A stretch of DNA of 64,000 nt from Rhizobium freirei PRF 81. Its GTDB lineage: Bacteria; Pseudomonadota; Alphaproteobacteria; Rhizobiales; Rhizobiaceae. The stretch lies in contig NZ_AQHN01000095.1 in NCBI RefSeq assembly GCF_000359745.1, positions 62,001 to 126,000 on the forward strand, in the 5' to 3' direction. Numbering within the stretch: the first letter of the stretch is position 1; every line of letters begins with the position of its first letter. The notes below the pieces were generated by a model. That model saw only the letters and a list, made by a program, of their open reading frames with translations. It was not told the DNA's origin and did no database searches. The translations under genes and the position numbers were made by a program. Shown piece by piece: positions 50,963 to 59,727 of this stretch.

Positions 50963-51853
50963 GGCTCTGTTGCAAAAAATCGGCTGATCGCCGAAAGAGC
51001 GCTGAAGATTTTCAGCGAGACTTTTAATGAGCGATTTTAAGTGGCGCCATTTTCAGGGTGAAATCATCCTTTGGGCGGTCCGCTGGTACTGCCGCTATGG
51101 GATCAGCTACCGGGATCTTGAACAGATGATGGGTGAACGGGGCGTGCCTGTTGATCATTCTACGATCTATCGCTGGGTTCAGAAATATGCGCCAGAGATT
51201 GAAAAACGACTACGCTGGCACTGGCGCCGGCCACAGTCGACGAGTTGGCGCGTTGACGAAACCTATGTGAAGGTTCGCGGACAATGGACGTATCTTTACC
51301 GGGCCGTCGACAAGTTCGGCAACACGATCGATTTCTATCTGTCGCCGACGCGCAATGCCAAAGCAGCCAAGCGATTTCTCGATAAAGCTTTGAACGGCCT
51401 GAAGGACTGGGAAAAGCCAACAGTTATCAACACTGATAAGGCATCGACCTACGGGGTCGCGATTTCGGAACTGAAGGCCGAAGGCACGTGCCCAGGGAGC
51501 TTGTGCACCGGCAGGTCAAATATCTGAATAATGTCGTCGAGGCCGATCACGGCATGCTCAAGCAACTGATCAAGCCTGTGAGAGGGTTCAAGACGCTGAA
51601 AACGGCATATGCGACGATCAAGGGTTTCGAGGTGATGCGGGCTCTGCGCAAGGGCCAAGCTGCGATTTTCAACGTGACCGGCGATGTCCGTGGAGAAGCT
51701 CGTATCGTTGAACGGGCTTTTGGCATCGGACCGAGCGCGCTGACGGAGGCCGTAGCACTGCTCGCTCAGAGTCTCGAAAACCGTGAGGCTGCCAGGTAAC
51801 CGACGTCCCGACCAACGGTCATTATGGCCAAAATCAAAATTTGCAACAGAGCC
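50963..51853 (+). mobile_element. IS6-family insertion sequence with perfect terminal repeats
   Basis: The 891-bp element is bounded by GGCTCTGTTGCAAA (50963-50976) and its exact reverse complement TTTGCAACAGAGCC (51840-51853), the typical IS6/IS26-group ends. It carries one transposase gene, now frameshifted. The 8 bases outside the two ends (GGCTGATC and CTTTGCAT) do not match, so there is no target duplication; recombination or replicative rearrangement has probably changed one flank. Confidence 0.92.
51027..51799 (+). pseudogene. IS6-family transposase, frameshifted
   Basis: DDE transposase. The first frame (51027-51527) holds the helix-turn-helix and the first two acidic residues (WRVDETYVKVRG, VINTDKAST). 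Near 51490 the reading must shift to the frame ending at 51799, which holds the catalytic Glu (NNVVEADHGMLKQ) and the C-terminus. The junction GTGCCCAGGGAG lacks a base relative to the expected CP-REL reading. The lesion lies between the second Asp and the Glu, so no active enzyme is expected unless the ribosome frameshifts. Confidence 0.9.
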
Positions 51854-52020
51854 CTTTGCATTCTCTTTCCCTTTGCTTCCCGCCGAATCGCAACGCTGGT
51901 GTTGGCAGCTGCAACCGTGTCACCGGCGTGTGGCTCCGCATTTCCGACAGCCCATCACTGCTCCGTGCATCTTCGACTTCGCGCCATCGCGATTGAAAAA
52001 CAGCAAGACCGCCGGACCAA

Positions 52021-52923
52021 TCAAATGTGAACTGGCGATTGCGACCTTGCGTGTTCCAGCAGAATGTTGACGAAAGCACTGACCTTGCTCGGACGGAAGC
52101 GTGCGGCTGGATAAACGACATGAACGCCGCCTGCAGGAAGCGACCAGTCCGGCGCGATGCGCTGTAGAGTGCCGGCCCGAAGATAATCCGCAACCAGAAA
52201 ATCCGGCAATACCGCCAGCCCAGCGCCCGCGAGCGCAGCGGCAAGGACGGCGGGCGTCGTGTTGATGGACATCGCCTGGCGCATTCTGACAGTTCGATGT
52301 TCGATGTCGTTGCGAGAGAAGCGCCACACCAGTGGTTCGCGCAGTGCCCCGTTCGCCACGAAAGGCAACCTGACAAACTCGTCCGGATCCGACGTTGTAA
52401 TTTGGAGATCCGGCACGGCTACCAGGAACTGTTGGAACGCCCCAACCTTGCGCGCCTGAAGACTTGAATCACTCAGCCAGCCCACCCGGATGGACAGATC
52501 GACCTGGTTGGCGACAAGGTCGATCTGGGCATCGGCGAGCAGCAGTTCGACGCTGCATTTCGGATAGCGGCGCGAAAAGGCGGCGGCGAGCGGCGCCACG
52601 GTCGCCGTGCCATAGTCGTTCGGCGCAGCAATCCGCAAGGTGCCCCGCGGCTCGACATTACCCTGCGCCAATTCATCGAACGCATCTTCTGCTTCCCGCA
52701 AGATCATGACGCAACGTGAATGCAATTGCCGGCCGGCTTCGGTTGGTTCGACGCGTCGCGTACTGCGTAGCAAAAGCGTCGTCTTCAAGTCGTACTCCAG
52801 CCGTGCCACCTGTTGGCTCACTACAGCCTTGGTGATGCCAAGTCGTTCGGCGGCCTTGGTGAAGGATCCTGAGTCGACCACGGCCGCGAAGTACGCCAAG
52901 CGATTGAGGTTGATATCTTGCAT
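52021..52923 (-). CDS. LysR-family regulator
   Basis: The 300-residue protein has a winged helix at residues 1-62 (LNRLAYFAAVVDSGSFTKAA, ERLGITKAVVSQQVARLEYD) and a CrgA-like effector domain (GTLRIAAPNDYGTATVAPLA, DLSIRVGWL). It is divergent from the DsbA-like gene and probably controls the set at 53033-55330. The 167 bases between the IS and this gene hold nothing recognised. Confidence 0.95.
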   Translation of the reverse strand: MQDINLNRLAYFAAVVDSGSFTKAAERLGITKAVVSQQVARLEYDLKTTLLLRSTRRVEPTEAGRQLHSRCVMILREAEDAFDELAQGNVEPRGTLRIAAPNDYGTATVAPLAAAFSRRYPKCSVELLLADAQIDLVANQVDLSIRVGWLSDSSLQARKVGAFQQFLVAVPDLQITTSDPDEFVRLPFVANGALREPLVWRFSRNDIEHRTVRMRQAMSINTTPAVLAAALAGAGLAVLPDFLVADYLRAGTLQRIAPDWSLPAGGVHVVYPAARFRPSKVSAFVNILLEHARSQSPVHI

Positions 52924-53032
52924 GGCGAACTCCGATTGTCAGTAAATAGCATACAGAAAGTCAAACTAATCGATATTTATCATGCAGTCACCGTCATCTA
53001 CAGTCTCCTCATCGCCAACGAGGAGATCCGCC

Positions 53033-53665
53033 ATGCATGTTACCTATCTTTTCGACCCCCTTTGCGGTTGGTGCTACGGCGCAAGCCCCGCCATTGAGCG
53101 GCTTGCCGCGTTGGATGGCGTCAATCTCACGCTCGCCCCGACCGGCCTTTTCGCCGGAGAGGGGTCACGGCCGATGGATCGCAATTTTGCCGATTACGCC
53201 TGGCAGAACGACCAGCGGATTGCCCGCCTGACCGGACAGGCTTTTAGCGAAGACTATCGCAACAAGGTGCTCGGCGCAGTTGGCAATCGCTTCGATTCCG
53301 CCCCGTCCACGTTGGGCCTGGTAGCGGTCGGCCTGACGCAGCCTGATCGCGAATTGACAGCCCTTAAGGCGCTTCAGCATGCCCGCTACGTCGGTGGCGT
53401 TAACAGCGCTGACCTTGAGGTGGTTTCGGATATTCTGAAGCAGGTGGGCTTCGTCGAAGCAGCGCGACGGGTTCGTTCGCCGGACGAGGCCCTGCTTTCC
53501 GCCTACCGGGCGCGCATCGCGGCTTCGCGAGAAGATATGGCCCGGTTCCGCGCCCAGGGCGTACCGGTCCTCATCGTTGGTGAAGGCGCGGATCGCCACA
53601 TGGTTCGCGGTGATACTCTCTACGGTCGTTTCGATCTGCTGCTCGCAGAATTAGAAGCGGCCTAA
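53033..53665 (+). CDS. DsbA-family thioredoxin-fold protein
   Basis: The ATG at 53033 gives 210 residues without signal peptide, so cytosolic. The active site is CGWC at residues 11-14 in YLFDPLCGWCYG, a DsbA/FrnE-like placement, and the conserved cis-Pro is in GVPVLIV near 180. A long helical insert lies between. Such proteins act as disulfide or glutathione-dependent oxidoreductases in stress responses. Confidence 0.9.
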   Translation: MHVTYLFDPLCGWCYGASPAIERLAALDGVNLTLAPTGLFAGEGSRPMDRNFADYAWQNDQRIARLTGQAFSEDYRNKVLGAVGNRFDSAPSTLGLVAVGLTQPDRELTALKALQHARYVGGVNSADLEVVSDILKQVGFVEAARRVRSPDEALLSAYRARIAASREDMARFRAQGVPVLIVGEGADRHMVRGDTLYGRFDLLLAELEAA

Positions 53666-53691
53666 CCGATCGTTCGAGAAAGGGAACCAGC

Positions 53692-54012
53692 ATGACCAGC
53701 AATATCTTCCCAGCCATCGGCCAGATCTATGAAGCCCGCTTTGGAGATCTGGCCTTTCACCTCAAGTTTCACGACGACGGCAAGACGATGCAGTTCGCGC
53801 CGGCTGCCTCGGCCGACTTCGCCACCGCAGAGGCTGTGATCTATCACGCCGTCGCCATCCGTCCAGGCGTCTTCATGGTCACCTGGACCGAAGCGGACAA
53901 GACCACCGTCACCCACGTCGAGGATTTCGAGACCGGTCAGGTCCATACCAACATCACTCGGCCCGACCACACCTTCCTCAACCTCTTGGGCAGTTGGAAA
54001 AAGCTGACCTGA
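53692..54012 (+). CDS. MoaF-like small beta-barrel protein
   Basis: The 106-residue protein matches MoaF-type lipocalin-like domains: IGQIYEARFGDLAFHLKFHD, then VFMVTWTEADKTTVTHVEDF and VHTNITRPDHTFLNLLG. AAAGGGA precedes the ATG. Family members are linked with small-molecule binding. It follows the DsbA-like gene by 26 bases and shares the operon. Confidence 0.82.
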   Translation: MTSNIFPAIGQIYEARFGDLAFHLKFHDDGKTMQFAPAASADFATAEAVIYHAVAIRPGVFMVTWTEADKTTVTHVEDFETGQVHTNITRPDHTFLNLLGSWKKLT

Positions 54013-54032
54013 ACAATCCTGAAAGAACCGTC

Positions 54033-54932
54033 ATGCTAACACGGAGAGATATCATGAAATCGACACTCGTCCTTGGCGCCTTCGCTGCCTTTTCCCCTGC
54101 CGATAGCTTCGGTGCTGCCGGCGCCAGTCTAAGCTGGACGCACTTCCCTGCTGGCCCGAACGGCTTCTTTCGCGCTCCCGTTCTTGTTTCCGGCCCGACG
54201 GAAGCCGTGTTGATCGACGGTGGCTTCACCCTGCCAGATGGCAAGGCGCTTGCCGAAGCGATCAAGGCAAATGGCAAGAAACTGACCGCGGTCTATATCA
54301 GCCAGTCCGATCCAGACTATTACTTCAGCCTGCGTCCCGTGGTCGAAGCCTTCCCCGACGCCCGCGTCATCGCTGCCAGCGCCACCATCGAGGCGATCAA
54401 GGCAAATGTGCAGAAGAAGCTCGACACCTGGGGTCCGCAACTCAAGGAAAATGGCCCGCAGAAACTCGACGACGTCGTCTTCGCGACCCCCTATGATGAA
54501 CCGACCCTGACCGTCGATGGTCAGGTGATCGAGATCGTCAAGGCCGACGGACTGGACAACCGCCGCTATCTCTGGGTTCCGTCGCTTCAGGCCGTATTCG
54601 GTGGCGTGCTGATCTTCAATGGCACACATGTCTGGACCGCTGATACCCCGACGAAGGAAGGCCGCGCCGCTTGGGTCAAGGTGCTGGATGCAATTATCGC
54701 CCGCAAACCTGCCGTCGTGGTCGCCGGCCACGCCGTTTCGGATGCAGCAACCGACATTTCGGGGGTCGAGCATACCCGCTCCTACCTGCTCGCCTTCGAA
54801 GAAGAGCTCGCCAAGGCCAAAACCGGCGCTGAATTGAACGCGGCAATGAAGGCGCGCTTCCCGGGCCTTGCCATGGAAGTCGCGATCGACATCGGTGCCA
54901 AGGTCGCCACCGGTGAAATGAAGTGGGGCTGA
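54033..54932 (+). CDS. Exported metallo-beta-lactamase-fold protein with altered metal site
   Basis: The 299-residue frame from ATG 54033 begins with a twin-arginine-like signal (TRRDIMK, then a hydrophobic stretch), though an ATG at 54054 has a better ribosome site. The MBL fold is clear (AVLIDGGFTLPDGKALAEAI, LTAVYIS), but the metal motif H-x-H-x-D-H is replaced by Q-S-D-P-D-Y at residues 91-96 (QSDPDYYF). A later Gly-His (VVVAGHAV) is kept. Hence ordinary two-metal hydrolase chemistry is unlikely; a binding or altered-metal role is possible. Confidence 0.85.
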   Translation: MLTRRDIMKSTLVLGAFAAFSPADSFGAAGASLSWTHFPAGPNGFFRAPVLVSGPTEAVLIDGGFTLPDGKALAEAIKANGKKLTAVYISQSDPDYYFSLRPVVEAFPDARVIAASATIEAIKANVQKKLDTWGPQLKENGPQKLDDVVFATPYDEPTLTVDGQVIEIVKADGLDNRRYLWVPSLQAVFGGVLIFNGTHVWTADTPTKEGRAAWVKVLDAIIARKPAVVVAGHAVSDAATDISGVEHTRSYLLAFEEELAKAKTGAELNAAMKARFPGLAMEVAIDIGAKVATGEMKWG

Positions 54933-54934
54933 CC

Positions 54935-55330
54935 ATGGGCCGCAATCTCGAAATCGTTCGCGCGACTTACGAGGGCTCGTCAGAGGAGAACGGCAAGAAT
55001 CTGCTTGCCGCTCTCGCCCCCGATGCCGAATGGACGGAAGCCGCTGGCTTTCCCTACGCCGGCACATACAAGGGCGTCGACAACATCCTAGCCGGCGTCT
55101 TCCACCGGCTGGCGACGGAATGGACGGGCTACAACGCCAAGGTCCATACCTTCCTGGAAGACGGTGACCGCGTCGCAGCCTTTGGGGTCTATTCCGGTCC
55201 TTAGAATGCCACGGGCAAAGGTTTCTCCGCGACCTTTGCACACCTTTATCTGCTCAAGGACGGCAAAATTCTTCGCATGGAGCAGTATGGCGTCACGACA
55301 CGAAAGTGTGGGATCTGTCCGACTTTTCAG
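54935..55330 (+). pseudogene. SnoaL/NTF2-like protein gene, broken
   Basis: The reading starts at ATG 54935 (GRNLEIVRATYEGSSEENGK, PYAGTYKGVDNILAGVF) but meets an in-frame TAG at 55202. Sequence beyond it continues the same family in frame (ATGKGFSATFAHLYLLKDGK, LRMEQYGV) and after a further frame change ends DTKVWDLSDFSEHW, a usual SnoaL tail. So a nonsense change and a frameshift have broken a formerly about 130-residue gene. It adjoins the Tn3 fragment. Confidence 0.8.
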
Positions 55331-55342
55331 AACATTGGGTGA

Positions 55343-55696
55343 TCATGCTGCGAGAATGGAGTTTTCCTGCCGTAACGGCCTGAGATCAGCGCCGTCCGTC
55401 GGGGTCCAAATGTAATCGCCGGTGAGACTGATGTGCTGCCAACCGAGCGGGGTAATGTGCTTAATGACGTCAGGCGGCGTTGGAACGCCCTCGCGATTGA
55501 GCTCGGCGAATGCAGGTTCGAGATAGAGCGTGTTCCAGTAGACGATGGCGTTGAGCAGCAGGTTCAGCCCGGATGCCCGATAGAACTGGCTCTCGCAGGT
55601 CCTGTCGCGCAATTCTCCGAGACGATTGAAGAACAGCGCGCGGGCAAGGGTATTCTGGGCCTCGCTCTTGTTGAGGCCGGCGGTCGCGTTCCCGCG
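55343..55696 (-). pseudogene. C-terminal fragment of a Tn3-family transposase
   Basis: The frame carries the last part of a Tn3-type transposase: TAGLNKSEAQNTLARALFFN, RLGELRDRTCESQFYRASGL, NAIVYWNTLYLEPAFAEL and LGWQHISLTGDYIW. Nothing upstream of this belongs to the transposase; the frame is joined directly to kynureninase sequence at about 55697. The catalytic Glu region (ASGLNL) is present but the enzyme is truncated at its N-terminus. Terminal repeats of the transposon were not identified. Confidence 0.88.
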
Positions 55697-56079
55697 AGTT
55701 CGCAGCAGGCCGTCCGCGATATAGAGATCTGAGGGGAAGTTCCCTGTATCCGACAGCACCACGCTGCGCTTCGGGTCCATTTCCAGCACGGAGGCGAGCG
55801 CCTGATAAACCTTGATTGACAGCGTGTCTCCCACGACGACGCTGCCAGGTTCGGCTTCGATCAGCCGTCCGATACGATCTCCCACCCGGCGCGGTTGCTC
55901 CATCCATCCGGCCTGATTCCAGCCCCGGATCAACATGGTGCCCCATTCATCGGCGACCCCGCGCGCACCATGGCATCCTTGAACCTTGACGGCAATGGCC
56001 CAAGAGGATTCGCGTCGAGATAGACAACCCCTTCAGGCAAATCAAACATGCCGCGGGTCTTGTTGAAATCAGTCGTCAT
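55697..56079 (-). pseudogene. kynU: 5' fragment of kynureninase gene, frameshifted
   Basis: From ATG 56079 the frame reads MTTDFNKTRGMFDLPEGVVY and LDANPLGPLPSRFKDAM; near 55960 it must shift frame to continue VADEWGTMLIRGWNQAGWME, RVGDRIGRLI, GDTLSIKVYQALASVL, LSDTGNFPSDLYIADGLL. This is kynureninase (PLP enzyme of tryptophan catabolism) up to about residue 125 of roughly 410. The rest, including the PLP lysine, is replaced by transposase sequence. It follows soxG by 7 bases. Confidence 0.85.
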
Positions 56080-56086
56080 CTCATCC

Positions 56087-56611
56087 TCACTCTTCGAGAA
56101 CGGTTTTCAGCCAGGCCCAGACATAAACGGCCAGTCCACGTTCAACGTGCAGCCGAAGGTTGTTCAAGGGACCATGCCGGTAGAGAACGGACGGCACGAA
56201 GGCAAAGCCGACTGATGCTGAGTATCCGGGATCCAGTAACGCCATACTTGTCGCACGCGCCAGCAAATCCGCTTGTCCCTCGCCACTCAACTCAAATACA
56301 TGGTTAGCACCGCCGAAGGACGTGATGGCGAAACCTGCCTCGTTCCAGCCTTCGCGAACGGTCTGAGGCAATCTCCCCACCGCCAGCAAGCGATCTCGGG
56401 CCAAACGAATAGTGTAGGCTTCGCCATCGACATGGCCGAATGTTCCGACGCCCCTTCCATCCATTTCAGCGTTGCGGCCAAAAGCGGCCAGATCACCGCT
56501 GACCAGCGTCTGATCCGGCAATTCAATGCTCCAGATCGCTATATCCTTTCCGATCAGCTTTGCCGTCGACCAATCGGGCGCAGCATCCCATTTCCTCGCG
56601 TGATCAACCAT
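56087..56611 (-). CDS. soxG: Sarcosine oxidase gamma subunit
   Basis: The ATG at 56611 (GGGGAG upstream) gives 174 residues that match SoxG: GKDIAIWSIELPDQ, VREGWNEAGFAITSFGGANHVF in pieces, and the C-terminal YVWAWLKTVLEE. SoxG caps the heterotetrameric sarcosine oxidase and resembles a reduced GcvT. It overlaps the end of soxA by 8 bases. Confidence 0.9.
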   Translation of the reverse strand: MVDHARKWDAAPDWSTAKLIGKDIAIWSIELPDQTLVSGDLAAFGRNAEMDGRGVGTFGHVDGEAYTIRLARDRLLAVGRLPQTVREGWNEAGFAITSFGGANHVFELSGEGQADLLARATSMALLDPGYSASVGFAFVPSVLYRHGPLNNLRLHVERGLAVYVWAWLKTVLEE

Positions 56612-59453
56612 GAAGCCGCTCCCCATCCGGATCGAAAGCGCAGGTCGGCGTGACGCGAGCCGTCAGCGTCTGGCCCAGGTGATACAACTCCACCGTCGCC
56701 CCCATTCGCTCGGCTCCGCCCTCGATCAGACCCAATGCTATCGAACGGTCGAGATTGGGGCTGAAATGGCTGGTGGTGACGAAGCCGATACTGCGCTTGC
56801 TCGCTCCATCCCTAACGATTGCGTGCGCGCCTGCCGGAAGGGGAGCGCCCGTAACGCTTTCCAAACCGACCAAGGCCCGCGCCTGATCGGCTACCGCCGG
56901 AAGATGCAGCGAGCGGCGACCGATATACTCGCCCCTCTTCTTTTCGAATGGCCCGCTGACGCCCAGATCCATCGGGCGCGTTCGTCCATCGGTATCCTTG
57001 CCAATGACGATATAGCCCTTTTCTGCGCGAAGGATCATCAGTGCCTCGCCGCCAAGCAGGACCGCGTCGAAACCCCGTCCCGCCTCTTTCAGCGCCCGCC
57101 AAAGCCCAAGCGCCCGATCGGCGCGGATCGACAGCTCGTATGACCGATCACCAGTGAAGCTGACGCGCGTCACGCGAACCCGCTCGGCCCCGAACTGGCC
57201 CCAGGCAAGCGCCATATGCGGCAGCGCGGTATCGCCCAGATCGACACCGAGACCGACCGCTTCCAGCAGAGCTCGCGACTTCGGCCCGGTCACGGTCAGT
57301 GTCGCAAAGCGGGCTGTCGCGTCATGGATCAGCACACGAGCACGGTCAAAACGATCCTGCCGCCATTCCTCGAGCAGGCCCAGCACGCCTTGGACATGCG
57401 ACGAGGAACAGGAGACAACGAAACGGTTCTCATCCAGCCGCACCAGCACGCCATCGTCATAGACGATCCCCTGCTCGGTCAGCATGAAGCCATAACGGCA
57501 TCGTCCTGGCTTCAGCGTGGACATTGTGTTGTAGTAGATGAAATCGAGGAACGTCGCGGCATCGGGCCCGATCACCTCGATTTTGCCGAGAGGAGAGCCG
57601 TCGAACAGCGCAACGCTCTGACGAGCAGCAACAGCCTCGCGCGGGACCTCGACTGCCTCGCCGCCTTTGCCGAACCAGGCCGGGCGCATCCAACCGCCAT
57701 ATTCGCGGAAGAGTGCACCGTCGGCCCGATGCTCGGCCTCAAGCGGGAGGCGACGGACCGGGTTCATCAATTGCCCGCCCCGCCTGCCCGCGAAAGTGGC
57801 CAGTGGGATCGGCACAAAGGGCGGGCGATAGGTCGTGGTTCCCGTCTCCTGGATGCTTCGGCCTGTGAGCTTCGCCATCAGCGCCAAACCATGCAGGTTC
57901 GACGTCTTGCCCTGATCGTTTGCCATGCCGAGCGTGGTGTAGCGCTTGAGGTGCTCGACCGACGTGAAGTTTTCGCGCGCAGCCAATTCAACATCCTTGG
58001 CTGTGACATCGTTTTGCAGATCGATCCAGATCCGCCCCCTGGCCGCCGGCGCGGGCCATGCGCCCGATATTTCCAGTGGCCAGTTCGGTGCTTCGGATGA
58101 CGGCACCGCTCCACTTGTTGCCCGAGCGGCATCTGCAAGGACCGCGGCAAGGTTGAAATGACCTGCCGCCGCACCGATCACCGTCAGTCCCGTGACATTG
58201 CGATCGGGAACGAAGCCCTGAATTTCGTTCTCCCAGCGCAGCTTGCCCTGCGCCTGACAGTAAAGATGCACGGTGGGCGTATAGCCGCCCGAAACGAGCA
58301 CGACATCGGCTGCAAGCCGCTCGCCGGAGGCAAGCTGCACCGCCTCGACCGATCGGCGGCCCAAAACGGCATCTATCTGACCTTGGATGACGCGGAAATC
58401 CTGCCGCCCGGGGGAGCTCTCCGAGCGCAAATCGACGACCGTAACCTCTATGCCCGCTTGCGACAGGGCGGCAGCGGTCTCATAGGCGAGGCCATTATTG
58501 GTCGCCACCACGACCTTTCGTCCAGCTGCCACGCCGTAACGGATCAGGTAATGCAGCCCGGCCTCGGCCGACATGACACCCGGCCGATCGTTGTTAGCGA
58601 AAGGCAGTCCGCGCTCGATCGCTCCCGTGGCCAGGATGGTCTCCGTCGCTCGCACGCGCCATAGACGCGGGGCTCTGCCATTGCCGACATGCTCCGCCAG
58701 CCCCGTCATTCCGTGTTCATAACGTCCAAAAGCGACGGTATTCACGAACACGCGGGCTCCGAGCTCCTCCAGTCGCGGGACGATTTTCGCGGCCCAATCC
58801 CGGCCCGGCTGCCCATCGATCCGCGCTTCACGGTAAAGCAAGCTACCGCCCACGAGGCGCTGGTCGTCGCACAGGATCACATGCCGCCCCTGCTCTGCCG
58901 CCGATAGCGCGGCCGTCAGTCCGGCCGGTCCCGCGCCGATCACGAGCAGATCACAAAAGGCGTTGGCAGGTGCCGTTGGCGAGAAACCTTCCGCCTCAGG
59001 TTCCAGGGCTCCGAGACCGGCCATGGCGCGGATGCGCGGCTCGAACAGGTGCCAATCGGGGAACATGAAGGTCTTGTAGTAAAAGGCGGCAGGAATGAAA
59101 CTGGCGAACTTGTCCATAAAGGCATTTCGGTCGCTCTCTGCCGAAGGCCGCGCGTTGATCGATCGCAGAACTATGCCGTCGCCTGCGGGCTCGGTCGTCA
59201 TCTGCACATTCGGTCGGTGGTGCGCGCCGAGGATATCGGCGATGCCGTTCGGCTCTTCCGCACCAGCTCCCCAGAAGCCGCGCGGGCGGTGATATTTGAA
59301 GCTGCGTCCGACAGTCCTTACGCCTTCCGCCAAGAGAGCAGAGGCAAGACTGTCGCCGTCGAAGCCCGAAACTTGGCGGCCGTCGAAGGTGAAGCTGAGG
59401 GGTTTCTGGCGATCGATCGCCCAACCATATCCGTCGCTGCGCCAGCTCGTCAT
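56604..59453 (-). CDS. soxA: Sarcosine oxidase alpha subunit
   Basis: The 949-residue subunit of heterotetrameric sarcosine oxidase, which demethylates sarcosine to glycine with formation of H2O2 and 5,10-methylene-THF. Domain order: N-terminal ferredoxin-like domain (FDGRQVSGFDGDSLASALLA), a pyridine-nucleotide-binding Rossmann domain (LLVIGAGPAGLTAALSAAEQ near 170-190), and a C-terminal GcvT folate domain (about 590-949, with TVTGPKSRALLEAV and GRRSLHLP). It overlaps soxD by four bases. Confidence 0.95.
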   Translation of the reverse strand: MTSWRSDGYGWAIDRQKPLSFTFDGRQVSGFDGDSLASALLAEGVRTVGRSFKYHRPRGFWGAGAEEPNGIADILGAHHRPNVQMTTEPAGDGIVLRSINARPSAESDRNAFMDKFASFIPAAFYYKTFMFPDWHLFEPRIRAMAGLGALEPEAEGFSPTAPANAFCDLLVIGAGPAGLTAALSAAEQGRHVILCDDQRLVGGSLLYREARIDGQPGRDWAAKIVPRLEELGARVFVNTVAFGRYEHGMTGLAEHVGNGRAPRLWRVRATETILATGAIERGLPFANNDRPGVMSAEAGLHYLIRYGVAAGRKVVVATNNGLAYETAAALSQAGIEVTVVDLRSESSPGRQDFRVIQGQIDAVLGRRSVEAVQLASGERLAADVVLVSGGYTPTVHLYCQAQGKLRWENEIQGFVPDRNVTGLTVIGAAAGHFNLAAVLADAARATSGAVPSSEAPNWPLEISGAWPAPAARGRIWIDLQNDVTAKDVELAARENFTSVEHLKRYTTLGMANDQGKTSNLHGLALMAKLTGRSIQETGTTTYRPPFVPIPLATFAGRRGGQLMNPVRRLPLEAEHRADGALFREYGGWMRPAWFGKGGEAVEVPREAVAARQSVALFDGSPLGKIEVIGPDAATFLDFIYYNTMSTLKPGRCRYGFMLTEQGIVYDDGVLVRLDENRFVVSCSSSHVQGVLGLLEEWRQDRFDRARVLIHDATARFATLTVTGPKSRALLEAVGLGVDLGDTALPHMALAWGQFGAERVRVTRVSFTGDRSYELSIRADRALGLWRALKEAGRGFDAVLLGGEALMILRAEKGYIVIGKDTDGRTRPMDLGVSGPFEKKRGEYIGRRSLHLPAVADQARALVGLESVTGAPLPAGAHAIVRDGASKRSIGFVTTSHFSPNLDRSIALGLIEGGAERMGATVELYHLGQTLTARVTPTCAFDPDGERLHG

Positions 59454-59713
59454 GCCTCGATCTCCGCAACCATGGCTTCGGTGCCGATAACCTCATGGGT
59501 TATGGTGTCGCGCTCCATCACGAAGACTTCGCAGCACGGCAGATGCACCCAGATTTCGCGCGAGAGGCCCCGCCGGTTGTTGCGGAAATAGAGGTAATCC
59601 GACCACGCCACGACATCGACATCACCCTCAGGGCGAGCATTGCCGGCATCTCCGCCGAAATGGAACTCTGTCTCCGCACGCGGGCCACAGAAGGGGCAGG
59701 TAAAAAGCTGCAT
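59450..59713 (-). CDS. soxD: Sarcosine oxidase delta subunit
   Basis: The 87-residue SoxD has the zinc site C6-x2-C9 (FTCPFCGPR) with further ligands near H57 and C60/C61 (HLPCCEVF), and the segments FHFGGDAG and WSDYLYFRNN typical of the family. It lies 14 bases after soxB and overlaps soxA. Confidence 0.95.
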   Translation of the reverse strand: MQLFTCPFCGPRAETEFHFGGDAGNARPEGDVDVVAWSDYLYFRNNRRGLSREIWVHLPCCEVFVMERDTITHEVIGTEAMVAEIEA

Positions 59714-59727
59714 GGTTCAGACCTTTT

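Noticed and set aside
50955..51861. Eight-base target duplication around the IS6 element
   Set aside because: The outside octamers GGCTGATC and CTTTGCAT do not match.
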